A stretch of DNA of 64,000 bases from NCBI RefSeq assembly GCF_018130215.1, contig NZ_JAFCKQ010000016.1, positions 62,001 to 126,000 on the forward strand, in the 5' to 3' direction. The DNA is from Bradyrhizobium jicamae. GTDB lineage: Bacteria > Pseudomonadota > Alphaproteobacteria > Rhizobiales > Xanthobacteraceae. Of the stretch, positions 24,757 to 33,647 are shown piece after piece. A program made the position numbers and the translations under genes. The notes below the pieces were generated by a model, which was not told the origin of the DNA, did no database searches, and saw only the letters and a program-made list of their open reading frames with translations. The stretch's first letter is position 1. Each line of letters begins with the position of its first letter.

Positions 24757-25962
24757 ATGAGGAAACGTTCGACGATCCCGGCTTGGGCGGCGCTCGCGTT
24801 CGCCCTTGCCACGACGCCGGCCGCCGCGCAGCATTACGGTCCGGGCGCCACCGCGAGCGAGATCAAGATCGGGACGACCACGCCCTACAGCGGCCCGGCA
24901 TCGGCCTATTCGGCCGGCGCCATATCGATCACCGCCTATTTCGCGATGATCAACGATCATGGCGGCGTCAACGGCCGCAAGATCAACTTCATCAGCCTCG
25001 ACGACGCCTACAGCCCGCCCAAGACCGTCGAGCAGATCCGTCGCCTGATCGAGAGCGACGAGGTGCTGTTCCTCGTCAACCCGGTCGGCACCGCGCCCAA
25101 CATGGCCGTGGTCAAATACATCAACCAGAAGCAGGTGCCGCATCTGTTCGTGGGATCGGGCGCGACCATCTTCAACGATCCCGAGCACTTTCCGTGGACG
25201 ATGAGCTGGACGCCGCATTACGCGTCGGAAGGCGAAATCTACGCGAGATACATCCTGTCGACGCAACCGGACGCGAAGATCGGCATCCTCGCGCAGAACG
25301 ATGATCTCGGCCGCGACTACATCATCGGCTTCAAGCGCGGGCTTGGCGACAAGGCGGCAAAGATGATCGTGTCGCAGCAGGCCTACAACACCAGCGATCC
25401 CACCGTGGACTCGCAGATCGTGTCGCTGAAGGCCTCCGGCGCCAACGTGCTGTTCATCGCCGCCGTACCGAAATTCGCGGCGCAAGCCATCCGCAAGGCC
25501 TACGATATCGACTGGCATCCGCAGGAACTGCTTTCCAGCGTCGGCTCGTCTATCGCGGGCGCGATCCGCCCTGCCGGCTTCGAGGCGGCCAAGGGCGTGA
25601 TCTCGGCGGCCTACCAGAAGGACCCGGCCGATCCGCAATGGAAGGACGATCCGGCGATGCAGGCCTGGAACGTCTGGATGGACAAGTACAACCCCCACGT
25701 CGACAAGAGCGACTACTACGCGCCCTACGGCTACAATATCGGCTACGCCGTGGTGCAGATCCTCAAGCAATGCGGCGATGACCTGACGCGCGAGAACGTC
25801 ATGAAACAGGCCTCGCATCTCGACATGGAACTGCCGTTGCTGCTGCCCGGCATCCGGCTGCGGACCTCGCCGACCGACCTGCGGCCGATCAAGCAGATGC
25901 GGCTGGTCCGCTTCAACGGCCAGCGCTACGTGCTGTTCAGCGACGTCATCGAGAGCGATTGA
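24757..25962 (+). CDS. ABC transporter substrate-binding protein (branched-chain amino acid type)
   Basis: This is a periplasmic type-I solute receptor (Peripla_BP_6 family) of 401 residues. The signal peptide (PAWAALAFALATTPAAAQ) is cleaved near residue 25. The mature protein opens ASEIKIGTTTPYSGPASAYS, as in Leu/Ile/Val receptors, and continues with INFISLDDAYSPPKTVEQIR and GILAQNDDLGRDYIIGFKRG. Relatives bind amino acids, amides or aromatic acids; the ligand is not predictable. No permease or ATPase gene adjoins it. A terminator lies 12 bp after the stop, so it ends its unit. The GGGGAGG motif precedes the start. Confidence 0.92.
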   Translation: MRKRSTIPAWAALAFALATTPAAAQHYGPGATASEIKIGTTTPYSGPASAYSAGAISITAYFAMINDHGGVNGRKINFISLDDAYSPPKTVEQIRRLIESDEVLFLVNPVGTAPNMAVVKYINQKQVPHLFVGSGATIFNDPEHFPWTMSWTPHYASEGEIYARYILSTQPDAKIGILAQNDDLGRDYIIGFKRGLGDKAAKMIVSQQAYNTSDPTVDSQIVSLKASGANVLFIAAVPKFAAQAIRKAYDIDWHPQELLSSVGSSIAGAIRPAGFEAAKGVISAAYQKDPADPQWKDDPAMQAWNVWMDKYNPHVDKSDYYAPYGYNIGYAVVQILKQCGDDLTRENVMKQASHLDMELPLLLPGIRLRTSPTDLRPIKQMRLVRFNGQRYVLFSDVIESD

Positions 25963-25973
25963 CCCGCACTCGG

Positions 25974-25993
25974 AAAGCCGCCGCGGCTTTTTT
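25974..25993 (+). terminator. Intrinsic terminator after the solute-binding protein gene
   Basis: AAAGCCG (25974-25980) pairs with CGGCTTT (25984-25990) around a 3-nt loop, and the T-run continues to six residues. It separates the solute-binding gene from the caspase-like gene. Confidence 0.85.
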
Positions 25994-26041
25994 CCTGCCT
26001 GCTTCGCTGCTAACCTGCCGTCGAGGCATGAGGTGCGGGGG

Positions 26042-27403
26042 ATGCACGGAACTGCTTACGGCAGAGGCCTGGCGGTGGCAGCGTTGCTCGCGCTGCTCCA
26101 CGCGTTCGCAGGTGCCGCCGAGGCGGCGACCGAGAAGCGTGTCGCGCTCGTGATCGGCAATTCCGCCTACCAGAACGTCACCCGGCTCGACAATCCCCGC
26201 AACGATGCCGCCCTGATGGCTGAAACGCTCGCGAGCCTCGGCTTCACACTGGTCGGGGGCCGTGCCCAGATCGATCTCGACAAGCCGGCCATGGATATCG
26301 CAGTCCAGAGCTTCGGCCGGCAGGTCCAGGGCGCCGACGTCGCGCTGTTCTATTACGCTGGCCACGGCGTCCAGGTATCAGGCTCGAACTATCTGGTGCC
26401 GGTCGGCGCCAACGCCACGCGGGAAGCCGACGTCGATTTCCAGATGCTGGATGTCAATCTGGTGCTGAAGCAGATGCAGGGCTCCGGCACGCGGCTCAAC
26501 ATGGTGATCCTCGATGCATGCCGGAACAACCCGTTTGGCGGACGTGGATTGCGCGCCGCAGACGGAGGTCTTGCCCAGATGCGTGCCCCGGACGGAACGC
26601 TGATCTCCTACGCAACACAGCCCGGCAACGTCGCACTCGACGGCACCGACGGTCACAGTCCCTACACCAAGGCGCTGGCGTCCACGATCAGGCAGGCAGG
26701 CCTCGACATCTTCCAGACCTTCAACCAGGTCGGGCTCGCGGTGAAGCGCGAGACCGGAGGCGCGCAGCAGCCCTGGGTGTCCTCCTCGCCGATCGACGGC
26801 ACCTTCTATTTCGTTCCGCCCGCCGCTCCGGCCGCGCCGCAGGTCGCGGTCGCGGCGCAGCCGGAGGCGCAACTGCCGGGCACGCTGCGGCCGGACCCCG
26901 ACCGCGTCCCGATCAAGGATGTGGCCCTGCTCCGCGAACTGAGCGAACGGCTCTACGAGCACAATTTCGATCCCGAGCCGATCGACAGCAGGAACGGCAT
27001 GCGTGCCGCGATCAGCAAATTCCAGGAGAAGGTCGCGATGACGCCGACCGGTGAAGCAACCGAGGGCGTGCTGACGCGGCTGCGCAAGATGGAGGATCTC
27101 AGCCCATGGGGCTCGATCGTTTACGGTCCCGATATCGACAAATGGGGCATCTCCTGGAAGCACGCGTCACGACGCGCCGCGGTCGACGATGCGCGCGACA
27201 AATGCGGCGGCGCCAAATGCACCTTCGAGCTATCCTTCTACGGCTCGCATTGCGGCGCGTTCGCCATATCGAGCAAGTCGTGGTCGCTGATCGAGCGCGA
27301 CACGCTCGATCGCGCCAGGGCGGCGGCGCTTGACGAATGCGGCAAGGCCGGGAAATCCTGCCGCATTATCGATGCCGTCTGCGCGAACGGCGTCGGACAC
27401 TGA
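26042..27403 (+). CDS. Exported caspase-like (C14) protein with PG-binding-like and DUF4189 regions
   Basis: The 453-residue protein has a signal peptide (LAVAALLALLHAFAGAAEA, residues 9-28), so the protease domain should be periplasmic. The caspase fold starts at KRVALVIGNSAYQN. It has the catalytic His in FYYAGHGVQ (His108) and the catalytic Cys in MVILDACRNNPF (Cys160). A Pro/Ala linker (about 260-285) leads to a peptidoglycan-binding-like repeat (KFQEKVAMTPTGEATEGVL). The C-terminal 95 residues, with six cysteines and paired Trp, resemble DUF4189. Such orthocaspases cleave after Arg or Lys in studied cases; target and trigger here are unknown. Start at 26042 chosen for the signal peptide. 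Confidence 0.88.
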   Translation: MHGTAYGRGLAVAALLALLHAFAGAAEAATEKRVALVIGNSAYQNVTRLDNPRNDAALMAETLASLGFTLVGGRAQIDLDKPAMDIAVQSFGRQVQGADVALFYYAGHGVQVSGSNYLVPVGANATREADVDFQMLDVNLVLKQMQGSGTRLNMVILDACRNNPFGGRGLRAADGGLAQMRAPDGTLISYATQPGNVALDGTDGHSPYTKALASTIRQAGLDIFQTFNQVGLAVKRETGGAQQPWVSSSPIDGTFYFVPPAAPAAPQVAVAAQPEAQLPGTLRPDPDRVPIKDVALLRELSERLYEHNFDPEPIDSRNGMRAAISKFQEKVAMTPTGEATEGVLTRLRKMEDLSPWGSIVYGPDIDKWGISWKHASRRAAVDDARDKCGGAKCTFELSFYGSHCGAFAISSKSWSLIERDTLDRARAAALDECGKAGKSCRIIDAVCANGVGH

Positions 27404-27435
27404 GCTTACCGACGGTGGCATTCGAAAAGCAGAGT

Positions 27436-27945
27436 ATGCAAGACATGTCTCAATCCACGCTGCGGCCTGCCCTGTTTTCCGCCCTGCTCCTTTCCGTCCT
27501 CGGCGCGACGTCGGTGCTCGCGCAGTCCGGCAGCAGCGGCGGCAGCATCGGCAACGATGAGAAATCGCTGTCCGGCTCGCGCGAGGCACCGCGCGCGGTC
27601 GACTCCAGCCGTCCGTCCCGGCACAGCAAGCCGGATACGGAAGAGCCGAGCCACGCCGCGCGCAGGAGCGGCGGCGGTGGCGGCACCGGTAATTTCGACG
27701 GCGCGTGGGCGGTCGTCTCCATCGGCTGCGGCGGCACCGCCACCGGCGCGGTCGTGATCACGAGCGGCAGGATTATCGGCGAAAGCCTCACCGGATCCGT
27801 CAGCCCCAACGGCGCGGCGCGGTCCGTTTTCCGAGGCAAAGGCTTTACCTCGATCGGTTCGGGTCACCTGTCCGGCCGCAGCGGCTCGGGAACGTTCCGC
27901 CGTTCCGACGGCTGCGGCGGAACCTGGTCCGCCACCAAGCAATAG
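27436..27945 (+). CDS. Exported hypothetical protein with Ser/Gly-rich linker
   Basis: The 169-residue product has a signal peptide (RPALFSALLLSVLGATSVLA, cleaved near residue 30). A disordered Ser/Arg/Gly region follows to about residue 85. A compact C-terminal beta-rich domain then runs FDGAWAVVSIGCGGTATGAV to FRRSDGCGGTWSATKQ, with two CGG motifs that may form a disulfide. I know no named family, though the GAW...GCGG...GTW pattern suggests a small beta-barrel of lipocalin or YodA-like size. It lies 32 bp after the caspase-like gene and may be cotranscribed. An ATG three codons downstream is an alternative start. Confidence 0.75.
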   Translation: MQDMSQSTLRPALFSALLLSVLGATSVLAQSGSSGGSIGNDEKSLSGSREAPRAVDSSRPSRHSKPDTEEPSHAARRSGGGGGTGNFDGAWAVVSIGCGGTATGAVVITSGRIIGESLTGSVSPNGAARSVFRGKGFTSIGSGHLSGRSGSGTFRRSDGCGGTWSATKQ

Positions 27946-28102
27946 CGGCCGCGCGATCGTTGCCCCCGGCGCGCCGCAATTGCGGGACGCCGAGGGCCGC
28001 AATTAAGCCCTACCCGCTCCGGATTTGCGGCGCATTGCGACCCAACTCTTTACCGACATTGGGACCTGCCAGCGTTTGCACAAAGAAATACCGGGGACGC
28101 GT

Positions 28103-29218
28103 ATGTCAAATCGTTCAGCAATATTTGCCGCGGCACTTGCCGCCGGCATGTTGGGGGCTGCCAATCTCGCCGCGGCGCAGACCGCCGCCGGGACAGCAGA
28201 GAAAACGGCAGACAATTGCCAGCCCGCACCGAAGGGAAGCGCACCGGCAGGAAGCCATTGGTATTTCCATCTCGACCGCGCGACCCAAAAGAAGTGCTGG
28301 TATCTTGGTGAGGCGAAGAACAAGGCGGCCAAAGCCGCAGCCGCGCAGCAACCGGCGGCGCCCGCGCCCGATGCGACCGCTGCCGACGACACGTCGCCAC
28401 AGGCGCAGCCCCAGCCACAGCCACAGCAGACGCAATCCCAGCCACAGCCCCAACTCCAGCCGGCGATGCGCAAATCGGTCGCCGATGCGCATGCCGAGGT
28501 GGTGTCGCCGCCTGCAGCCGCCGCACCGGCGGCGGCTCCCGATGCCAGCCAGGCAGGCAATCCGGCAGCCGACGCGAACGCGCCGGCGGATCCAAATGCG
28601 CCGTCCTCGTCAGTGACGGCACGCTGGTTCGACGCCTCGAGCATGGGCGCGTCGAACGGCACGCGCCTCGCTACCCCAACACCGGCGCCTGCGGCCACGC
28701 AAGCCGATGCGACGCAGACGGACGCACCGGCGCCGGCGCCGGCGCCGGCCGCCGCGGCGCAAGCCTCCACAGACAGGCCGTCCTCGTCCACGCAGATGCT
28801 GCTGATCGTCATGATCGGCGCACTGGCACTGGCGGGTCTGGTCAGTGCCCTCGTCGTGCGGCTGACCCGTACGCGCACGAAGGCCTACGAGATCGACAAC
28901 GAGTGGCACGCGCCGTGGGATTCGCTCAGCCGGGAGCGCGCGCCGCCAGTCGCCCCGAAGCGCGAACGCCCGACCAGAGCTTTTCCGGGCAGAGTTGATG
29001 CCGGTTCGCGGGAAGAAAACGCGTCAAAACCAAAACCTGGATTGGCGTTCGAATTCCGCCTGAACGGCAACGGCTCTAGGCTGTCCGAGATGCCGCCACG
29101 CCGCGCCGAACCGCCGATGCCGCGCCGCGAGGGCGTGCGTGATTTCGAAAAATCCGAGGAGGACAGCCGGCAGATCGCCGAGATGCTGCAGCGACTGGCA
29201 CGCAGCGCTGCGAGCTGA
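28103..29218 (+). CDS. Signal-peptide plus single-TM hypothetical protein with low-complexity linker
   Basis: The 371-residue protein has a signal peptide (AIFAAALAAGMLGAANLAAA) and a short conserved block GSHWYFHLDRATQKKCWYLG (about residues 50-69). A long Ala/Pro/Gln linker includes QPQPQPQQTQSQPQPQ, then a transmembrane helix (MLLIVMIGALALAGLVSALV, near 233) and a charged cytoplasmic tail. Within the tail, residues about 293-310 (GRVDAGSREENASK) are encoded by a dispersed palindromic repeat inserted in frame. The ATG at 28103 gives the signal peptide; upstream in-frame codons do not. Function unknown. It ends three bases before the convergent gmk stop. Confidence 0.78.
   Translation: MSNRSAIFAAALAAGMLGAANLAAAQTAAGTAEKTADNCQPAPKGSAPAGSHWYFHLDRATQKKCWYLGEAKNKAAKAAAAQQPAAPAPDATAADDTSPQAQPQPQPQQTQSQPQPQLQPAMRKSVADAHAEVVSPPAAAAPAAAPDASQAGNPAADANAPADPNAPSSSVTARWFDASSMGASNGTRLATPTPAPAATQADATQTDAPAPAPAPAAAAQASTDRPSSSTQMLLIVMIGALALAGLVSALVVRLTRTRTKAYEIDNEWHAPWDSLSRERAPPVAPKRERPTRAFPGRVDAGSREENASKPKPGLAFEFRLNGNGSRLSEMPPRRAEPPMPRREGVRDFEKSEEDSRQIAEMLQRLARSAAS
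28979..29031. repeat. Dispersed repeat inside a coding sequence
   Basis: This stretch contains GATGCCGGTTCGCG followed by AAGAAAACGCGTCAAAA. It matches, on the opposite strand, the intergenic element at 48075-48129 over about 40 bases. It is translated here as VDAGSREENASK. Conservation between the two copies shows it is a mobile or amplified repeat, not ordinary coding sequence. Confidence 0.75.
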
Positions 29219-29220
29219 GG

Positions 29221-29874
29221 CTACTTCTCGAGCTGGCGCTGCAGGCCGCGCACGAATTCGGTCAGGCCTGTGCGCCGCTCGCGCTTGAGCCGTTCGGCCT
29301 TGAGGATCGACTGCACCTCGGCGAAGGCGTCGTCGACGTTCTGGTTGATGACGATATAGTCGTACTCCGCCCAATGGCTCAGCTCGTGGGTGGCGCGGTT
29401 CATCCGCCCGCGGATGACCTCCTCGGAGTCCTGCGCGCGGGTGTGCAACCGTTTCTCGAGATCCGCTGCAGATGGCGGCAGGATGAAGACGCTGACGACG
29501 TCGGCGCGCGCCTTCTCGCGCAGTTGCTGGGTGCCTTGCCAGTCAATATCGAACAGCACGTCCTGGCCGGCCGACAGCGCGGTCTCGACCGCGGCCCGCG
29601 GCGTGCCGTAACGATTGTCGAATACGGTGGCCCATTCCAGCAAATCGCCCTGCCTGGCCATCGCCTCGAATGTCGCCTGGTCGACGAAGAAATAGTCGCG
29701 GCCCTCGACCTCACCCGGCCGCATCGGACGTGTGGTGGCCGACACCGACATCTTCAATCCCGGCATGCGGTCGATCAGCATGCGCGATAGTGTGGTCTTG
29801 CCGGCGCCCGAGGGCGAGGACAGGACGAACATCAATCCGCGACGCTCAACGCCATCGTAGCCCTGCGCCGTCAT
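29221..29874 (-). CDS. gmk: Guanylate kinase
   Basis: Gmk phosphorylates GMP to GDP with ATP. The 217-residue protein has the P-loop SSPSGAGKTTLSRML (about residues 19-33), the GMP-binding motif SVSATTRPMRPGEVEGRDYF and the lid-region arginines in GRMNRATHELSHWAEYDY. An internal ATG (MFVLSSPSG, residue 15) is a possible alternative start. It is the last gene of the minus-strand fab-mltG-yicC-gmk series, 3 bp after yicC. Confidence 0.97.
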   Translation of the reverse strand: MTAQGYDGVERRGLMFVLSSPSGAGKTTLSRMLIDRMPGLKMSVSATTRPMRPGEVEGRDYFFVDQATFEAMARQGDLLEWATVFDNRYGTPRAAVETALSAGQDVLFDIDWQGTQQLREKARADVVSVFILPPSAADLEKRLHTRAQDSEEVIRGRMNRATHELSHWAEYDYIVINQNVDDAFAEVQSILKAERLKRERRTGLTEFVRGLQRQLEK

Positions 29875-29877
29875 CGC

Positions 29878-30765
29878 TCACTCCAGATTCTGGACCTGCT
29901 CGCGGAACTGCTCCACCACGTTCTTCATCTCGAGCCCGGTATTGGTCAGCTCGACATCGTTCGACTTCGAGCAGCAGGTGTTGACCTCACGGTTGAATTC
30001 CTGCGCGAGGAAGTCGAGCCGCCGTCCGACCGGGCCGCCCTTGCCGATCATGTCGCGCGCCTGCGCGACATGCGAAGCGATGCGGTCGAGCTCCTCGCGG
30101 ATATCGGCCTTGGTGGCGATCAGGATCGCCTCCTGGCTGAGCCGGTCGGCATCGAAGCGATCAGACGTTTCCAGCAGCGCCGCGATCTGCTCGGCGAGGC
30201 GTGCCTTGATCGCCTCGGGCTTGCGGCCGGGCGCGACTTCCGCGCGCCCGGCGAGGCGTTCGATCTCGTCCATCCGCTGCATCAGGATCTGCCCGAGCGC
30301 CGCACCCTCGCGGCGGCGCATCTCGACGAGGCTGTCGAGCGCCTGCTCGAAAGCCCTGGCCGCAGCAGCCCGCGCCGCCTTGTCCTCTTCCTCGTCGCTC
30401 TCGGGCTCGACCACCTCGATCACGCCCTTGATTCCGAGCAGGCCGTCGATGCTCGGCGCAACAGCGTCGATCCGCTGTGCGAGCTCGCCTGCGACCTTCA
30501 CCACGGCTTCCAGCACGTCCTCGTTGATGCGGACCGTCTGCGCCGCATCGGTCCGTTTGACGCTGAGATTGGCGTAGACCGTACCGCGCGACAGCACCTC
30601 GCCGGCGCGCTTCTTGGCGGGGGCCTCGAGCTCGTCCCATCCGGGCGGCAGCCGCAGCCGGAGGTCGAAACCCTTGGCGTTGACGGATTTGAGCTCCCAC
30701 TCGAACGTATAGGGGCCGCTCGCGCCATGGCTTCGGGCAAAGCCGGTCATGCTCGATAGCGCCAT
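29878..30765 (-). CDS. YicC/YloC family endoribonuclease
   Basis: The 295-residue product opens MALSSMTGFARSHG, the characteristic YicC start. It has the N-terminal domain with WELKSVNAKGFDLRLRLPPG and the C-terminal DUF1732 region ending NREVNTCCSKSNDVELTNTGLEMKNVVEQ in part. E. coli YicC has been shown to be an RNase that promotes decay of a small RNA; that role is assumed, not tested, here. It sits between mltG and gmk, and pairing with gmk is widely conserved. Confidence 0.93.
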   Translation of the reverse strand: MALSSMTGFARSHGASGPYTFEWELKSVNAKGFDLRLRLPPGWDELEAPAKKRAGEVLSRGTVYANLSVKRTDAAQTVRINEDVLEAVVKVAGELAQRIDAVAPSIDGLLGIKGVIEVVEPESDEEEDKAARAAAARAFEQALDSLVEMRRREGAALGQILMQRMDEIERLAGRAEVAPGRKPEAIKARLAEQIAALLETSDRFDADRLSQEAILIATKADIREELDRIASHVAQARDMIGKGGPVGRRLDFLAQEFNREVNTCCSKSNDVELTNTGLEMKNVVEQFREQVQNLE

Positions 30766-30893
30766 CGCGTTGAACTCTCCAACAAAAAGGTATGAGGCTC
30801 GCCTGGAACCTGCGGGACTCGCTCGGAGCCTTCGCGACCTTAGAGCGGATTCCGTGAAAGTGGAATTACATCCACGTCAGGGCAGAGCCGCGG

Positions 30894-32156
30894 TTAGCGC
30901 TGCACTACCGGCGGCGTCGCGGTCTGCTGGGCCGCACCCTGGCGGCCGCGCGGAGGCTTCTTCTGATTGGCCGGCTTCGGCGGCGTCGCCGCGGTCGGAT
31001 TGGTGTCGGCGGCAGCGGGCGCCGGGGCCGCGGCCGGCGGCGGCGGATCATCCGCGGGCTCGACGGTATCGTTCTGGATCTGCTTTTCCATCGTGCGCAG
31101 CTTGGCGACGTTCTTGGCGTGCTGGTCGTAGGTCTCGGTAAAGGCGTGACCGCCGGTCCCGTCAGCAACGAAGAACAGATCACGCGTGCGCGCGGGATTG
31201 GCGGTCGCCTCCAGCGAGGCGCGGCCGGGATTGGCGATCGGCCCGGGCGGCAGACCGTCGATCACATAGGTGTTGTAGGGCGAGGGCTGGTTGATCTCGC
31301 TGCGCTTGATCGGACGTCCCAGAGTGCCCTTGCCGCCGACCAGACCGTAGATGATGGTCGGATCGGACTGCAGCTTCATCTTCTGCCGCAGGCGATTGAC
31401 GAAGACGGCGGCGACGCGGCTGCGCTCGTCGGCGCGCCCGGTCTCTTTCTCGACAATCGAAGCCAGGGTGACGAGCTGGTCCGGCGTTTTCAGCGGCACG
31501 TCCTGACTGCGGCGGTCCCAGATCTCGGCAAGCACGCGCTTCTGCGCCTGCTGCATGCGCTGGATCACCTGGTCGCGCGTGGTGCCGCGCGGGAACTTGT
31601 AGGTCTCCGGCAGCAGCGTTCCCTCGCGCGGGATCTCATGCACCGAGCCCGTGAAGATGTCGTTGTCGGAGAGCCGCGCCACGATCTGCTCGGAGGTCAG
31701 GCCCTCCGGAATCGTGATGGCATGCTGCACCACCTTGCCTTCGACGATGGTGGCGATGACGTCGCGCAGGCTGGCATTCTTCTGGAACGAATACTCGCCG
31801 GGCTTGAGGTCGGAGCTGGCCTTCAGCGCGAACACGCTGCCGATGAAGATCCACGGGTTGACGTTGATCACGCCCTCGCGCGAGAGCACGTCGGCGATGT
31901 CGCGCTTGCCGGCGCGGGCCGGGATGTTGACGACCTTGTCTTCCTGGAGCGGCCCCGGCGCCTCCAGCGTCTGTCGTCCGTAATAATACGCAGTGCCGGC
32001 GCCGATCATCGCAATGATCAGGATGGTGATGATGGCGTTGCCGACGATCACGAAGGGATTGCGGGCACGATCCGAGCGCTTGGGCGGCGGCGGAACCTGT
32101 TCCGGCTCCAGCGCGGCACGCGGACTCCTCGGCGAAATGGGCGGCCTCTCACTCAT
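30894..32156 (-). CDS. mltG: Endolytic murein transglycosylase MltG
   Basis: MltG cuts nascent glycan strands at the inner membrane and sets their length. The 420-residue protein has a Pro-rich cytoplasmic start, one transmembrane helix (about residues 34-58), and the YceG domain with the catalytic glutamate in SIVEKETGRADERSRVAAVF. The conserved LGRPIKRSEINQPSPYNTY and GLPPGPIANPG follow. The C-terminal 60 residues are Pro/Ala/Lys-rich and probably disordered (longer than in E. coli). It follows fabF, an order seen in many proteobacteria. Confidence 0.95.
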   Translation of the reverse strand: MSERPPISPRSPRAALEPEQVPPPPKRSDRARNPFVIVGNAIITILIIAMIGAGTAYYYGRQTLEAPGPLQEDKVVNIPARAGKRDIADVLSREGVINVNPWIFIGSVFALKASSDLKPGEYSFQKNASLRDVIATIVEGKVVQHAITIPEGLTSEQIVARLSDNDIFTGSVHEIPREGTLLPETYKFPRGTTRDQVIQRMQQAQKRVLAEIWDRRSQDVPLKTPDQLVTLASIVEKETGRADERSRVAAVFVNRLRQKMKLQSDPTIIYGLVGGKGTLGRPIKRSEINQPSPYNTYVIDGLPPGPIANPGRASLEATANPARTRDLFFVADGTGGHAFTETYDQHAKNVAKLRTMEKQIQNDTVEPADDPPPPAAAPAPAAADTNPTAATPPKPANQKKPPRGRQGAAQQTATPPVVQR

Positions 32157-32284
32157 CGATGCAAACCAAAATCCTACCGGTTCAATCGTGGCCGGACAAA
32201 CCCCTGCCCGGCCAATAGCATACGCCCGCTATTAGGAGTCACCGCGGAATACGGCAAAACGGTGGACTAGTTCTAAACACCCAA

Positions 32285-33550
32285 TTAATTCGTCACACGC
32301 TGCACGATCACGGAGGCGTTGGTGCCTCCGAAACCGAACGAATTGGAAAGCGCCACATTGATCTCGCGTTTGCGCGACGTGTGCGGCACGAGATCAATCG
32401 CCGTTTGGACCGACGGATTGTCGAGATTGATGGTCGGCGGCGCGACCTTATCGCGAATCGCAAGGATCGCGAAGATCGCCTCGATTGCACCGGCTGCGCC
32501 GAGCAGATGTCCGGTTGCCGACTTGGTCGACGACATCGAGACCATCGACGCCGCGTTGCCGAGCAGACGCTCGACCGCACCGAGCTCGATCTCGTCGCCC
32601 ACCAGGGTCGAGGTGCCGTGCGCATTGACGTAGTCGATATCGGCCGGCGTCAGGCCGGCGCGCTTGAGCGCTGCACTCATGCTGCGGAAGCCGCCATCGC
32701 CGTCCGGCGACGGCGAGGTGATATGATACGCATCGCCCGAGAGGCCGTAGCCGGTCACCTCGGCGTAGATCTTCGCGCCGCGCTTCTTCGCGTGCTCATA
32801 CTCTTCCAGCACCACGATGCCGGCGCCCTCGCCCATCACGAAGCCGTCGCGATCCTTGTCGTAGGGGCGCGAGGCCTTTTGCGGCGTTTCGTTGAAGGCG
32901 GTCGACAGCGCGCGCGCCGCGCAGAAACCGGCAACGCCGATCCGGCTGATCGGCGATTCGGCGCCGCCCACCACCATCACGTCGGCATCACCGAGCGCGA
33001 TCAGCCGCGCACCGTCGCCGACCGCATGCGCGCCGGTCGAACACGCGGTGACCACGGAATGGTTGGGGCCCTTGAGGCCGTGCTCGATCGAGACATAGCC
33101 CGACGCCAGATTGATCAGGCGTCCCGGGATGAAGAATGGCGAAACCCTGCGCGGCCCGCGCTCCTTCAGAACGATCGCGGTCTCGGCAATGCCGGTCAGG
33201 CCGCCGATGCCGGAGCCGATCAGCGTGCCGGTCGCGCACTTGTCCTCTTCGGTCTCGGGATGCCAGTTGGCATCGTCGAGCGCCTGCTTGGCCGCGCACA
33301 TCGCGAAGATGATGAAGTCGTCGACCTTGCGCTGGTCCTTCGGCTCCATCCACTGATCGGGATTGAAGGTACCGTTGCTGCCGTCGCCGCGCGGCACCGG
33401 ACAGGCGATCTGGCTCGGCAGATCCGACACGTCGAAGGTATCGATCTTCTTCGCGCCGCTCTCGCCCGCGAGAATGCGCGCCCAAGTTGCCTCAACACCG
33501 CAGCCGAGCGGTGTAACCATGCCCAGCCCAGTGACGACAACTCGCCTCAT
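32285..33550 (-). CDS. fabF: Beta-ketoacyl-ACP synthase II
   Basis: FabF condenses acyl-ACP with malonyl-ACP in fatty-acid elongation. The 421-residue protein carries the active-site cysteine in VVTACSTGAHAVG (Cys170) and the two catalytic histidines in NAHGTSTLVGDEIE and KSATGHLLGAAGAIEA. The GFGGTNAS glycine loop lies near the end. It starts MRRVVVTGLGMVTPLG, as expected. It lies between acpP and mltG in the fatty-acid cluster. Confidence 0.97.
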   Translation of the reverse strand: MRRVVVTGLGMVTPLGCGVEATWARILAGESGAKKIDTFDVSDLPSQIACPVPRGDGSNGTFNPDQWMEPKDQRKVDDFIIFAMCAAKQALDDANWHPETEEDKCATGTLIGSGIGGLTGIAETAIVLKERGPRRVSPFFIPGRLINLASGYVSIEHGLKGPNHSVVTACSTGAHAVGDGARLIALGDADVMVVGGAESPISRIGVAGFCAARALSTAFNETPQKASRPYDKDRDGFVMGEGAGIVVLEEYEHAKKRGAKIYAEVTGYGLSGDAYHITSPSPDGDGGFRSMSAALKRAGLTPADIDYVNAHGTSTLVGDEIELGAVERLLGNAASMVSMSSTKSATGHLLGAAGAIEAIFAILAIRDKVAPPTINLDNPSVQTAIDLVPHTSRKREINVALSNSFGFGGTNASVIVQRVTN

Positions 33551-33647
33551 GTCAATATCTCCGGCCCGGAATGGGCGGCCAATAATAAGAAACCGGGGGA
33601 CCGTTCGACAACGGTCCGTCCGGCTTCGTCAACCTGCGCGAAAGGCG

